Below the pieces are notes generated by a model. The model worked only from the letters and a program-made list of their open reading frames with translations. It was not told the DNA's origin and ran no database searches. DNA of 64,000 nt from Meridianimarinicoccus roseus (GTDB lineage Bacteria > Pseudomonadota > Alphaproteobacteria > Rhodobacterales > Rhodobacteraceae): the NCBI RefSeq assembly GCF_003172915.1, contig NZ_QGKU01000006.1, positions 1 to 64,000 on the forward strand, written 5' to 3'. This document shows positions 16,640 to 24,532 of the stretch, one piece after another; the first letter of the stretch is position 1, and every line of letters begins with the position of its first letter. The position numbers and the translations under genes were made by a program.

Positions 16640-18259
16640 ATGCACATAAAAAATGCGCTGAGTGACTGGGTTGGGCGCCGCGCAGGGCGCAGCCTGTCAT
16701 TGCGGGCGCGACTCGCCGGCGGCGCCGCACTTCTGGCTGCCGGCACGCTGCTGACCGCGCTGACGCTCTATCTCGGCATGACGCGCGTTGCGGACCGACT
16801 CGATACCGCGCTTCAGGCCGAGGCGCGCATGGCCCGCTATGCGACGCTGTCCACACAGGTCTCCACCTTCCTCGTGATCGCCACGGAAGCCGTGCAAAGC
16901 GGGCTCGACCCGTTGGCGCGAGCGGATCGTGTGGCCCCTGTGGTGGACGATTTGCGCGACACTTTCCTCGCGCTTCGGGCCGATCTCGAAATTGCGGTGG
17001 CGCGGGCCGAGTCGCTGGGGCTCGACGCGCAGTCGCGCCACGCGACCCAGTCGCTGGGTCTCGCGCGGATGGAGGCGCTGCTGAACAGCGCGGTCACCGG
17101 CCTGTCGTCGCCCACCGACGACCGCGACCGTCTCAGGGCAGAGATCAACACCTTCGCGTCAAGTTTCGACCCGCTGCTGAACCACGCCGTGAATTCCGAG
17201 GCGCTGTTCCGCAATCGCAGCCTTGCGCAGATCGACCAGCTGCGTGGTAGCCTGAGCCGCGCAGCCGTGGCCATCGCGCTGCTATCGCTTGTGCTGGCGC
17301 TGGTATTCTATGTCGGTCTGATCCGTCCCCAGTTCGGGCGTCTCGACCGGCTGCGGGCCGCTGCACGACAGATCGGTCACGAAGATTTCTCGGTGTCCTT
17401 GCCGGACACCCAGGATGACGAAATCGGGCAGCTTTATACAGAAACCAACCGAATGGCCCGCGCGCTGTCCCTGCGAGAGGCGCGCCTTCGCGAGGATCGG
17501 GCGCAACTCAGTCAGACCATAGACACGCGGACTCGCGAGTTGCGCGCCGCAAACAGCGAACTGGCCCGCATCGACGAGAACCGGCGCCGTTTCTTCGCCG
17601 ATGTGAGCCATGAACTCCGCACCCCGCTGACCGTCATCCTGATGGAGGCGCAACTTGGCCGAAAGGGGATGCCCGACCACGAAGCGGCCTTCGCCACGAT
17701 CGAAGCGCGCGCGGCGCGGCTGAACCGCCGGATCGACGATCTGCTGCGCGTGTCGCGGTCCGACAGCGGCGTGCTTGAGCTTGACCCTGTGCCGCTCGCG
17801 CTTGGCCCACTTCTGGACGAGGTGGTTGAGGACGTCGCCGCTGAGGTCGCCACGGCCGGTCTGAATCTGACCTGTGATCCGGTGCCGAGTTGCACGATGG
17901 TGCGGGCCGACCCGAACTGGCTTAGGCAGGTGCTGGCCGGGCTTGTGCGCAATGCCGTCCGCCACGCACGTGCGGGCGGGCAGGTCCGGCTGGCACCGCT
18001 ACCGGACGGTACTGGCGTCGCGGTGATCGACAATGGGCCCGGCATTCCCGCGGCGGTCCAGCCGCGTATCTTCGACCGGTTCGCGCGGGCTGGCAGCGCC
18101 AAGGACAAGGGGTTCGGTATCGGGCTCGCGCTGGCAAAGTGGGTTGTGGAGGAACACGGAGGGTCCATCGCCGTGCAAAGCCCTGTTCCGCGCGACACCG
18201 CGCTTGGTCAAGCGCCCGGCACGAAAGTTTCGGTTCGCCTTCCGGTCCCAAACGCATAA
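16640..18259 (+). CDS. Sensor histidine kinase, probably controlling methanol/formaldehyde genes
   Basis: 539-aa membrane kinase. Two transmembrane helices (about 25-46 and 207-228) bracket a helical periplasmic sensor domain; HAMP at about 230-285; dimerisation and phosphoacceptor motif FFADVSHELRTPL with His324; ATPase boxes DNGPGIP and GFGIGLALAK. The response regulator starts 9 nt after it. Position mirrors the FlhSR pair that governs formaldehyde oxidation in Paracoccus, so control of the island is likely, but the signal is unknown and orthology was not tested. Confidence 0.9.
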   Translation: MHIKNALSDWVGRRAGRSLSLRARLAGGAALLAAGTLLTALTLYLGMTRVADRLDTALQAEARMARYATLSTQVSTFLVIATEAVQSGLDPLARADRVAPVVDDLRDTFLALRADLEIAVARAESLGLDAQSRHATQSLGLARMEALLNSAVTGLSSPTDDRDRLRAEINTFASSFDPLLNHAVNSEALFRNRSLAQIDQLRGSLSRAAVAIALLSLVLALVFYVGLIRPQFGRLDRLRAAARQIGHEDFSVSLPDTQDDEIGQLYTETNRMARALSLREARLREDRAQLSQTIDTRTRELRAANSELARIDENRRRFFADVSHELRTPLTVILMEAQLGRKGMPDHEAAFATIEARAARLNRRIDDLLRVSRSDSGVLELDPVPLALGPLLDEVVEDVAAEVATAGLNLTCDPVPSCTMVRADPNWLRQVLAGLVRNAVRHARAGGQVRLAPLPDGTGVAVIDNGPGIPAAVQPRIFDRFARAGSAKDKGFGIGLALAKWVVEEHGGSIAVQSPVPRDTALGQAPGTKVSVRLPVPNA

Positions 18260-18268
18260 GCTCGCGCC

Positions 18269-18946
18269 ATGACACCGCGGCTTCTCATCGTGGACGACGA
18301 TCCGGGCATCACCTCGGCTCTGGCGCGGGGGCTGGCGCTGCACGGCTATTCCGCCGTGACCGAGAACCGGGCCGACCGCGCGCTTGCCCTGCTGCGGAGT
18401 GAGGCCTTTGACGGGGCGATCGTCGACGTGATGCTGGGCGACGACAGCGGGATCGACATGGTGCGCGCGGCGCGCGCGGCGGGGCTGGTCATCCCCGTGC
18501 TGATGCTGTCGGCGCTATCGGAAGTCGCGCATCGCACCGCCGGGCTGGAAGCGGGTGCCGATGATTACGTCGTCAAGCCGTTCTCGTTCGATGAACTGGT
18601 CGCGCGGCTGCGGGTGCAGGAACAGCGCGCGCGCGCGCATCGACCTGCCCCGGCCCGGCTTTGCGCCGTGGCGCGGCGACTTGAAGGGCGCGACAAGTCG
18701 GTTTCTCTGACCGAGAGGGAGTTTGACCTGCTGGCGCTGCTGGCCGAATGTCCCGGTACGCCCCGGCCAAGAGGCGAGATCTTCGATGCCCTCTGGGCGG
18801 CGGACGGATCGAGTACCGAGAACGTCGTCGACGTGTACATCGGCTACTTGCGCAAGAAGCTCGCGGGGTGCGATGCTGGCTTCCAGATACGGACGTTGCG
18901 CAATCGGGGCTTCTGTCTTGACGGCTTGCCGCCGGTACGTATCTGA
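18269..18946 (+). CDS. OmpR-family response regulator
   Basis: 225 aa: receiver domain 1-118 with acidic pocket Asp9/Asp10/Asp11, phosphoacceptor Asp53 and Lys in VVKPFSF; winged-helix DNA-binding domain about 125-220 ('VVDVYIGYLRKKL' is the recognition helix region). Cognate partner of the kinase 9 nt upstream. No ribosome binding site is obvious, which fits translational coupling. The next 200 nt (18947-19146) hold no gene that I can recognise. Confidence 0.93.
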   Translation: MTPRLLIVDDDPGITSALARGLALHGYSAVTENRADRALALLRSEAFDGAIVDVMLGDDSGIDMVRAARAAGLVIPVLMLSALSEVAHRTAGLEAGADDYVVKPFSFDELVARLRVQEQRARAHRPAPARLCAVARRLEGRDKSVSLTEREFDLLALLAECPGTPRPRGEIFDALWAADGSSTENVVDVYIGYLRKKLAGCDAGFQIRTLRNRGFCLDGLPPVRI

Positions 18947-19146
18947 CGGCGCGCCACTCTCATAAAATAAGAATTCTCATGCCCGCCCCGGTCGGCTTAT
19001 ACCCGGTGCAGGCGGGCCGCGCGTCCGCCCCTCCCGCATCGGTGCCATGCCCGGCGCACACGGCCTCTCTCCGGTTTTCCGGTCGGGCCGGGCTTGGCAC
19101 CGGCGCGCCCATCCGGCAAGGATCGGGCGGCCGCGCCAAGCCGTGA

Positions 19147-19775
19147 TCAAGCCGCGCGGCGGCGCAGAAACCCTAGCACAGCAAGCCCGCTGAGCGCGAG
19201 CGGAAGGCCCGCGGGAAGTGGGACCGGAGTGGTCGGCACTGTGCCAAGCGTCGTGATGCTGTTCGGCAGGCCGCTGTTGCCGTTCGCGTTCCAGAATCCG
19301 TAGTTCTGGGAATACCCGTTATATCCATTCCTCACGGGAAAACCTAACTGCGTTTCATTGCACAGCATCTGCAGACGGCGCACCTGATAGGCCGGTGTGC
19401 CGTTCGGGCCGGCTCCGTCCACCACCTGGAACCGCACGTTCATGAGGAACGGATAGAGCGTCGCATCGTTGGGGTCGTAATACACCATGTTGGGCGGCTG
19501 TGGGCCGAAGCGGGTGTCGAACAGGAACTGTTGGTAGATGTTGAGCAGAACGGCCGTGGCCATGTTGCCGACCCCACCGGACGGGGTCATCGTCAGGCTC
19601 GCTGTCGGGCCGGGGTTCGGGTACCCTGCACTGGGATAAAGCGCGGCATAGCCGGTTGGCAGATCGTGTGGCAGGATCACGTCGAGCACGTAGCCCAAGA
19701 TCACCGGCACTGCCCCGGACAGGTCTAGATCGAGCGTCCCCGGCACATTGGCGACTGTGCCGTTATACGTGCCCG
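19147..19775 (-). pseudogene. Tail of a VPLPA-CTERM sorted exported protein, 5' end lost
   Basis: About 208 codons of an exported protein whose C terminus is a textbook sorting signal: VPLPAGLPLALSG, a hydrophobic stretch and the basic end RRRAA. Such VPLPA tails are processed by exosortase in Rhodobacterales. There is no signal peptide or start of its own: upstream the frame continues into the remains of an ABC transporter ATPase (junction about 19775), so the gene appears to have been cut and fused by a deletion. The visible body is Gly/Asn/Pro-rich with no domain that I recognise. Confidence 0.7.
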
Positions 19776-20334
19776 CGCCCGTCCGTCGCCTTGGAAAGCG
19801 GTAGAGCTCCCCCCCTCGGCAGGCGCAGTCGCCGACACGTGTCGGGCACGGCAAAGGAATGGCTTGGCACACGGCGCGTGCCATTACGGCAGTCTCGGGA
19901 TTGTGAGGCAGGGTCCCCGGCGTGTCGATGAGGGCGACGCTGCCGCCCTGCGTGACTGCCACGCGGTTGGCGATGGCCTGCGGCTCAGCTTGGTCGTGGG
20001 TCACGAAGATGGCTATAATGGCGAACTGGCGCAGCGGCGGGGCCAGATCGTCGCGGAGTCGGTCGCGCAGCGCAGGCCAGAGTGACGCGCAGCAGCTGAC
20101 CGCTGGACAGCGATGTGACCGGCTGCGCGACGAACGGTTTCTGTCGGCACGGCGTCAGCACCTCGTCCATGCGGGTCGCTATTCCTGCCTTCGGTGGCGC
20201 TGCATCTTCAACCCATCGGCAATGTTGCCGCGCACCGACATGGTCGGGAACAGCCCGAAGGACAGCAACACCATGCCAATCCTGTTCCGTGCGCCGGGGT
20301 CGGGTTGTTCAAGCCCCGCCGCGATGCGCAGGAG
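19775..20334 (-). pseudogene. Decayed ABC transporter ATPase (polyamine/iron type)
   Basis: Pieces of one ATPase appear in order on the minus strand but in different frames. Around 20334-20185: LLRIAAGLEQPDPG and FGLFPTMSVRGNIADGLKM (Q-loop region). Around 20175-20070: TSLSSGQLLRVTLACA (signature motif, normally LSGGQRQRVALARAL). Around 20010-19775: VTHDQAEPQAIANRVAVTQG (H-loop). Walker A is missing and several frameshifts separate the parts, so it cannot make an active protein. Its 5' side abuts the permease remnant. Confidence 0.8.
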
Positions 20335-20465
20335 CTTCGTCTTGCCAAAGCGGGACCAACAGTGTCTTCAGATACGGGGTGTGCGGCATCCAGATCAGGT
20401 TGAAATCGCCGTTTGACAGCGTCACCACCGTCAGCGCCCCGGCAAGGATGCCGGGCGGCGCAATG
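20335..20465 (-). pseudogene. Fragment of an ABC transporter permease
   Basis: About 40 codons (PPGILAGALTVVTLSNGDF, then NLIWMPHTPYLKTLLVPLW) match the C-terminal membrane segment of permeases of the polyamine/2-aminoethylphosphonate type, where a FN-x-W-x-HTP-x-KTLPV-like stretch is common. The fragment is fused in frame on its N-terminal side to the binding-protein remnant and ends by frameshift at the ATPase remnant. The rest of the permease gene or genes has been deleted. Confidence 0.65.
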
Positions 20466-21040
20466 GGCACGATCAGCTCGTTCTCGGCCAGCGTGCTTCA
20501 GTGGTCGATGGCCGGATTGAAATTCCCGAGATCGCCGTCATTGGCCAGGTTCCTTGCGGCGGCAACGGCAAAACCCGCGAAGCTCTAGGACTGATCAAGA
20601 TACCCGGCCATCCCGCAGTATTCCGGCTGTGCAAGGTCGGCGAAGAACTGTGGCACCGGTGCACCGACGAGCTATCACGCCCGAAGTGGCCGAGCGAGCC
20701 GTAAGGGATCGCGAACCGGCGGCCTTCGGGTTCTTCAGCAAGCGGGCGATGTCCCCAATGCCCTCGGGATTTTATGTTGCGGCGACGCCTTGTTTGCCGG
20801 TCTTGATGCCGGGCAGTCACGCCGTAAGATGCAACATACGCCACAGGGCTTGCTCATTGGGCCAGAGGCTGGCTCAGCGTCCGGCCGTTTCTTGGGTGTC
20901 GTGGGACATACAGGTGTCCGGCGTGTCGTCAATGGTGGCCAGCATCGACGCGCATTCGGCCCATTAAGGCGGGCAGTTTTGGCAGCTGGCACCCTCAGCC
21001 AGCGCGGAAAGCGCGATCGCGGGTGCGAGAAGCGACAGAT
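20466..21040 (-). pseudogene. Decayed ABC transporter substrate-binding protein (PotD-like)
   Basis: Broken pieces read on the minus strand in order: LLAPAIALSALAEGASCQNC (end of a signal peptide, near 21035-20975), EGIGDIARLLKNPKAAG (near 20770-20710), FFADLAQPEYCGMAGYLD (near 20650) and NLANDGDLGNFNPAID then LAENELIVPI (near 20540-20466). These resemble the 'W-x-DL-x-PEYKGK-GYLD' and 'NFDPGIDYLKKLAENEPIVP' segments of spermidine/putrescine-type binding proteins. Stop codons and frame changes lie between pieces. From 21041 to 21343 nothing recognisable was found. Confidence 0.7.
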
Positions 21041-21343
21041 GGCATTATGTTCCATGAGAGCATATTTGTTGGGATCGGTCTTGATAGGGTCGGACAGATA
21101 GCGGCCCGGCGGCGACCCGGTCGTTGTCAACGGGTTCCGAGCGCGGCAACGCCAGCGTGGCACCAGCACGAAAGTCGAACGGCGGGGCCGGGCGCCGCCC
21201 CGCGCACAAGGTCCGGCATGCTGCGCGCGACATTCTTGATGATGATTTTTGACTTGTGCAGCACGCGCACGATCCTTCCGGAACCAATTGCAGCCGTGCG
21301 CTACCCGCGATCCCAGAAGCCTTTTGACACCGAGGCGGTTGGT

Positions 21344-21949
21344 TCAGGGGGTGCGCCGCTGTACCAGCCGCCAGACCCGCAGCCCGATCAGTACCCGGCC
21401 CGTCGCCGCAACAGCCAGAAGGCAGAGCGTGGCCTTGCTGAGCGGGCCCATCGTGCCGTCGATCAGCAGCGCATGGCCAGCGCTGGCACCCACCGCGATG
21501 CCCACCGCCGTGCTGTGCCCGGCCCGCCACGCGCGCGCGGACAGGCGAGGGCGCAGCAGTGCCAGAAGCCCCGCCGTGCTCAGCGCCCACATGGCGATAA
21601 CGCCAAGATGGGAAAACGCGGTTGGCGCTGCGAACGTCATCGCATCAATCATGTCGGGCGGACTGGTGATCCATAGCCCGGCGATGTGCAACGCCACAGC
21701 ACCGATCAACAGCACGCCGACTGCACGGTGCACGCGCCGTCCCCGGCGCGGGGGAAGACCCGGCAGGTATCCACCGGCCAGCAACGGCTGTACCAACAGC
21801 AGCGCCAGCGCCGCGACCCCGGACAGGCCTGCCGCGATGTAGACAGGCTGTCGCCATGCGAGAAGAGGGCTTTGCGCGGCAACGACCAGCGGCACGCCCA
21901 CGGCCGCCGTCAGCATGGCCCAGATCAGGATCGCCCGTGTCCGCGCCAT
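21344..21949 (-). CDS. Ferric reductase-like / cytochrome b-type membrane protein
   Basis: 201 aa with about six transmembrane segments. Histidines in successive helices (RRVHRAVGVLL, GAVALHIAGLW, FSHLGVIAMW, RAGHSTAVGIAVG, GASAGHALL) fit bis-histidine haem sites of the ferric-reductase-like transmembrane domain. Starts 3 nt after the stop of the dioxygenase-like gene, so the two form an operon; a membrane haem electron carrier with an exported partner is inferred. I cannot name the substrate. Confidence 0.75.
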   Translation of the reverse strand: MARTRAILIWAMLTAAVGVPLVVAAQSPLLAWRQPVYIAAGLSGVAALALLLVQPLLAGGYLPGLPPRRGRRVHRAVGVLLIGAVALHIAGLWITSPPDMIDAMTFAAPTAFSHLGVIAMWALSTAGLLALLRPRLSARAWRAGHSTAVGIAVGASAGHALLIDGTMGPLSKATLCLLAVAATGRVLIGLRVWRLVQRRTP

Positions 21950-21952
21950 TAC

Positions 21953-22441
21953 TCAGACGGGCTGCAACACGAAATCCGCACTCAGGCGGGTGTCCCGCGG
22001 ACTCGACATCACCGGACGCAGGAAAACAGTCTCGAAGCCCTCGCTGTCGAAGGCGAGATGTCCATGCGCTTGCCCGAAGGCCGGGACGATCTGCGGCATC
22101 TCCATCCGGAAGACGCCGTTCGCGTCAGTCAGTGTCGCACCGTGGCTGTGCGGGTCGCGTTCGTGCCCTTCGGTTGTATGGGCCCAGATCTGGATGCGTT
22201 GTCCCGGTAGGGGCGCGCCGTCGCCCGCGCGCCGCACGGTGCCGGTCATCAAGAAACCACCGCTGCCGATGCGCGAGACGATTGGCGCGCCGGGGCGGTA
22301 GTTGTTCGAACCACCCCGCATGGACCGGGTGGGGGGAAGCCCCGCTGCCCGGGCCGGAACCACGAGGCCCGCGGCACCGGTTGCAAGCGCGGCACTGCCT
22401 GCTGCGAGCAGCAGGCGGCGTGATGGCGTGGCTGTCAGCAT
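21953..22441 (-). CDS. Exported intradiol ring-cleavage dioxygenase-like protein
   Basis: 162 aa. Twin-arginine-type signal (SRRLLLAAGSAALATG, residues 8-30) followed by a short transthyretin-like beta domain of the protocatechuate dioxygenase family ('VRRAGDGAPLPGQRIQIWAHTTEG', 'TDANGVFRMEMP'). The segment is shorter than true dioxygenases and only part of the Tyr/His iron set is apparent, so catalysis is doubtful. ATG at 22441 begins the signal peptide. Operon partner is the membrane haem protein behind it. The 178 nt upstream (22442-22619) contain no gene that I can recognise. Confidence 0.72.
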   Translation of the reverse strand: MLTATPSRRLLLAAGSAALATGAAGLVVPARAAGLPPTRSMRGGSNNYRPGAPIVSRIGSGGFLMTGTVRRAGDGAPLPGQRIQIWAHTTEGHERDPHSHGATLTDANGVFRMEMPQIVPAFGQAHGHLAFDSEGFETVFLRPVMSSPRDTRLSADFVLQPV

Positions 22442-22619
22442 GTCGATCCCTCCTGTTGATCCGGCGGGCGGCAACGCGCCGCGCCGCACTTCGCAATATA
22501 CCTAGATGCGCCCGCTTGAGGAGCGATGCGCGCGCACGGCTTCGTGACCGTGTTTCCGAAAAGGCTTGGCGGTCGGCGGCTTGGCCTGGACCCGCGCCCA
22601 GTCAACGCCCAGATCGGGT

Positions 22620-24416
22620 TCAGGCCGGGCGCAGGCCGGCGCGGCGTGCCCGGCGCAGTACGGTGGACCGGTTAACTCCCAGCCGCCGGGCTGCCAGTGA
22701 CATGTTGCCGTTGCAGGCCTCCAGCACGTCGGCCAGCGGGGGCGGCGCCCCCGCTGCGATCTCCTTGCCAGCCCCGCAGGGCTGCGGGCCGCAAGCTGCC
22801 GGGGCCAGCGCGGGTGCGGGCAGGTCAGGCAGGTCGATCACTGAACCCTCGGCCTGCACCAGCGCCGCTTCCAGCACCCCGGCAAGCTCGCGAAGGTTGC
22901 CCGGCCAGTCGCGGCTTTTCAGTTCAGCCCGCGCGGCGGGCGACAGCCGGAAGCTGCCCGGGCGGTGATGCGCCGCCATTCGCAGCACTCGGTCCAGCAA
23001 CCAGTCGAAATCCGTGCGGCGGCGCAGCGGCGGCACGTCCAGTATGGCAGTGGCGATGCGGAAGAACAGGTCCTGCCGGAACCGCCCGGCCTGCACCGCG
23101 ACGCCCGGGTCGGCGCTTGCGGCGGCGATGATCCGGGGTCGCTGGCGGGCCGGGCAGGCGGCAATGCGGTCCAGCAGGCACAGCAGCCGGGCCTGGCCCT
23201 CGGGATCAAGGTCATGGAGATTGTCCAGGAACAGCGTCCCGCCTTCGGGCAAGGTGTCGAAGCCGGGCGCGCCGATGCAGTTGACCGCCATGAATGGCCG
23301 TGGCCGCACATCGCAATCGTGGATCGCGCGGGCCAGCCGGTCCTTGCCGGTACCTGTTTCGCCCCGGATCAGCAGGGGCAGGCGGGTGGGAGCCAGCCGC
23401 GCCGCGCGGTCCAGCAGCACCGACATCGCCGGATCGCTCCCCGCCAGCGACCGCAGCGCGGCGGGCAGGCCGCTGTCGGGCAGCGCGCGCGCCTTGCGCG
23501 GGCGCTGAGGGGCGATGGCATGGCCGAACGCAGCCTGACCGTCGCGCAGGCCGATCACCCGGTCCTCGGTGGGCACGCCTCGCATGAGGTCGGGCAGGTT
23601 GTCGATGCCCAGTTCGAAGAACTGTTCGATCGGGGCGCCGAGCACCGGGCCGCCCTGCCGCGACAGCGCTTCGCCCGCGCCGCGTGTCATGCCTATGATC
23701 CGGCCCGACCCGTCCAGCGCAACGGCCGCATCCGGGTCCACGTCCAGAAGTTCGGGGCTGGACGAGAACCGAAGCACCCATTCGCCGCGATGCATCGCCA
23801 TCAGGTTGGCCATTTCCACCCGCCGCGCGCTGGTCTTGACAAGATTCAGGGCAAGCGTCTGGCTGATCTTCGGCTGGGGCGAGCGCAGCAGCGAGATATC
23901 GAGCACCGCAGTCAACTCACCCACCGTGTCGAAGATCGGTGCGGCGGTGCAGGACAGCGGTGTGTGCGTCATGTCGAAATGGTCGGTCTGATGGATCGTG
24001 ACCGCCTCACGCGTGGTGATGCAACTGCCGACGCCGCAGGTTCCGGCAAGATCTTCGGACCAGTCCGACCCGAGATAGAGCCCGGCCCGGCGCAACTCGT
24101 CCTCGAAGCGGGGATCGCCGAAGAAGTCCACGGTGACGCCTTTGGCGTCGGCCAACAACAGCACATAGTTCTGCCCGGCGATCTGGCGGAACAGCGCCTG
24201 GAGCCCGCTGCGGGCAATGGCGATCAGTCGTTCGGACTGTTCGCGATGCTCGCGCAGGCGGCTCGCTTCGACGATATGCGCGGGCGACGGCTTGGCCGGA
24301 TCCAGCCCGTACTGTTCCACGCAGCGCCGCCACGATTGCGCCACGACGGCATCACGTCCGCTGGCGCGGCCGTTCAGGACCTGGTCGATCTCGCGCAGAT
24401 GCTCCCTGTCGCTCAT
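22620..24416 (-). CDS. AcoR-like GAF/AAA+/Fis regulator lacking the GAFTGA loop
   Basis: 598 aa: N-terminal AcoR region with GAF-like sensor (about 60-190, including 'GTCGVGSCITTREAVTIHQ'), a PAS-like segment (about 205-290), a AAA+ domain (about 315-520) and a Fis-type helix-turn-helix at the end (LADVLEACNGNMSLAARRLGVNRSTV). Walker A is GETGTGKD and Walker B is GTLFLDN. Between 'VNCIGAP' and Walker B the segment that normally carries ELFG...GAFTGA is missing, so contact with sigma-54 is unlikely. ATG at 24416 begins the family N terminus. It lies downstream of the monooxygenase it may control. Confidence 0.85.
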   Translation of the reverse strand: MSDREHLREIDQVLNGRASGRDAVVAQSWRRCVEQYGLDPAKPSPAHIVEASRLREHREQSERLIAIARSGLQALFRQIAGQNYVLLLADAKGVTVDFFGDPRFEDELRRAGLYLGSDWSEDLAGTCGVGSCITTREAVTIHQTDHFDMTHTPLSCTAAPIFDTVGELTAVLDISLLRSPQPKISQTLALNLVKTSARRVEMANLMAMHRGEWVLRFSSSPELLDVDPDAAVALDGSGRIIGMTRGAGEALSRQGGPVLGAPIEQFFELGIDNLPDLMRGVPTEDRVIGLRDGQAAFGHAIAPQRPRKARALPDSGLPAALRSLAGSDPAMSVLLDRAARLAPTRLPLLIRGETGTGKDRLARAIHDCDVRPRPFMAVNCIGAPGFDTLPEGGTLFLDNLHDLDPEGQARLLCLLDRIAACPARQRPRIIAAASADPGVAVQAGRFRQDLFFRIATAILDVPPLRRRTDFDWLLDRVLRMAAHHRPGSFRLSPAARAELKSRDWPGNLRELAGVLEAALVQAEGSVIDLPDLPAPALAPAACGPQPCGAGKEIAAGAPPPLADVLEACNGNMSLAARRLGVNRSTVLRRARRAGLRPA

Positions 24417-24450
24417 GCGGACCCTCCCTTCCGCGTGCGGGACAAGCTTG

Positions 24451-24494
24451 CCGCAGACCGGCCCGCCGCACAAGCGCGGCGGGCCGGTCTGCGG
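24451..24494 (-). terminator. Perfect 19-bp hairpin between monooxygenase and regulator genes
   Basis: Arms CCGCAGACCGGCCCGCCGC (24451-24469) and its exact complement (24476-24494) with a 6-nt loop. It lies between the stop of the monooxygenase gene and the start of the AcoR-like gene on the same strand. No T-run follows, so rho-independent termination is uncertain; it may instead protect the 3' end of the upstream message. Confidence 0.6.
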
Positions 24495-24532
24495 GCGGCG
24501 GCCCGGGGCGCGCGGACCCGGGCCGCGACCCC

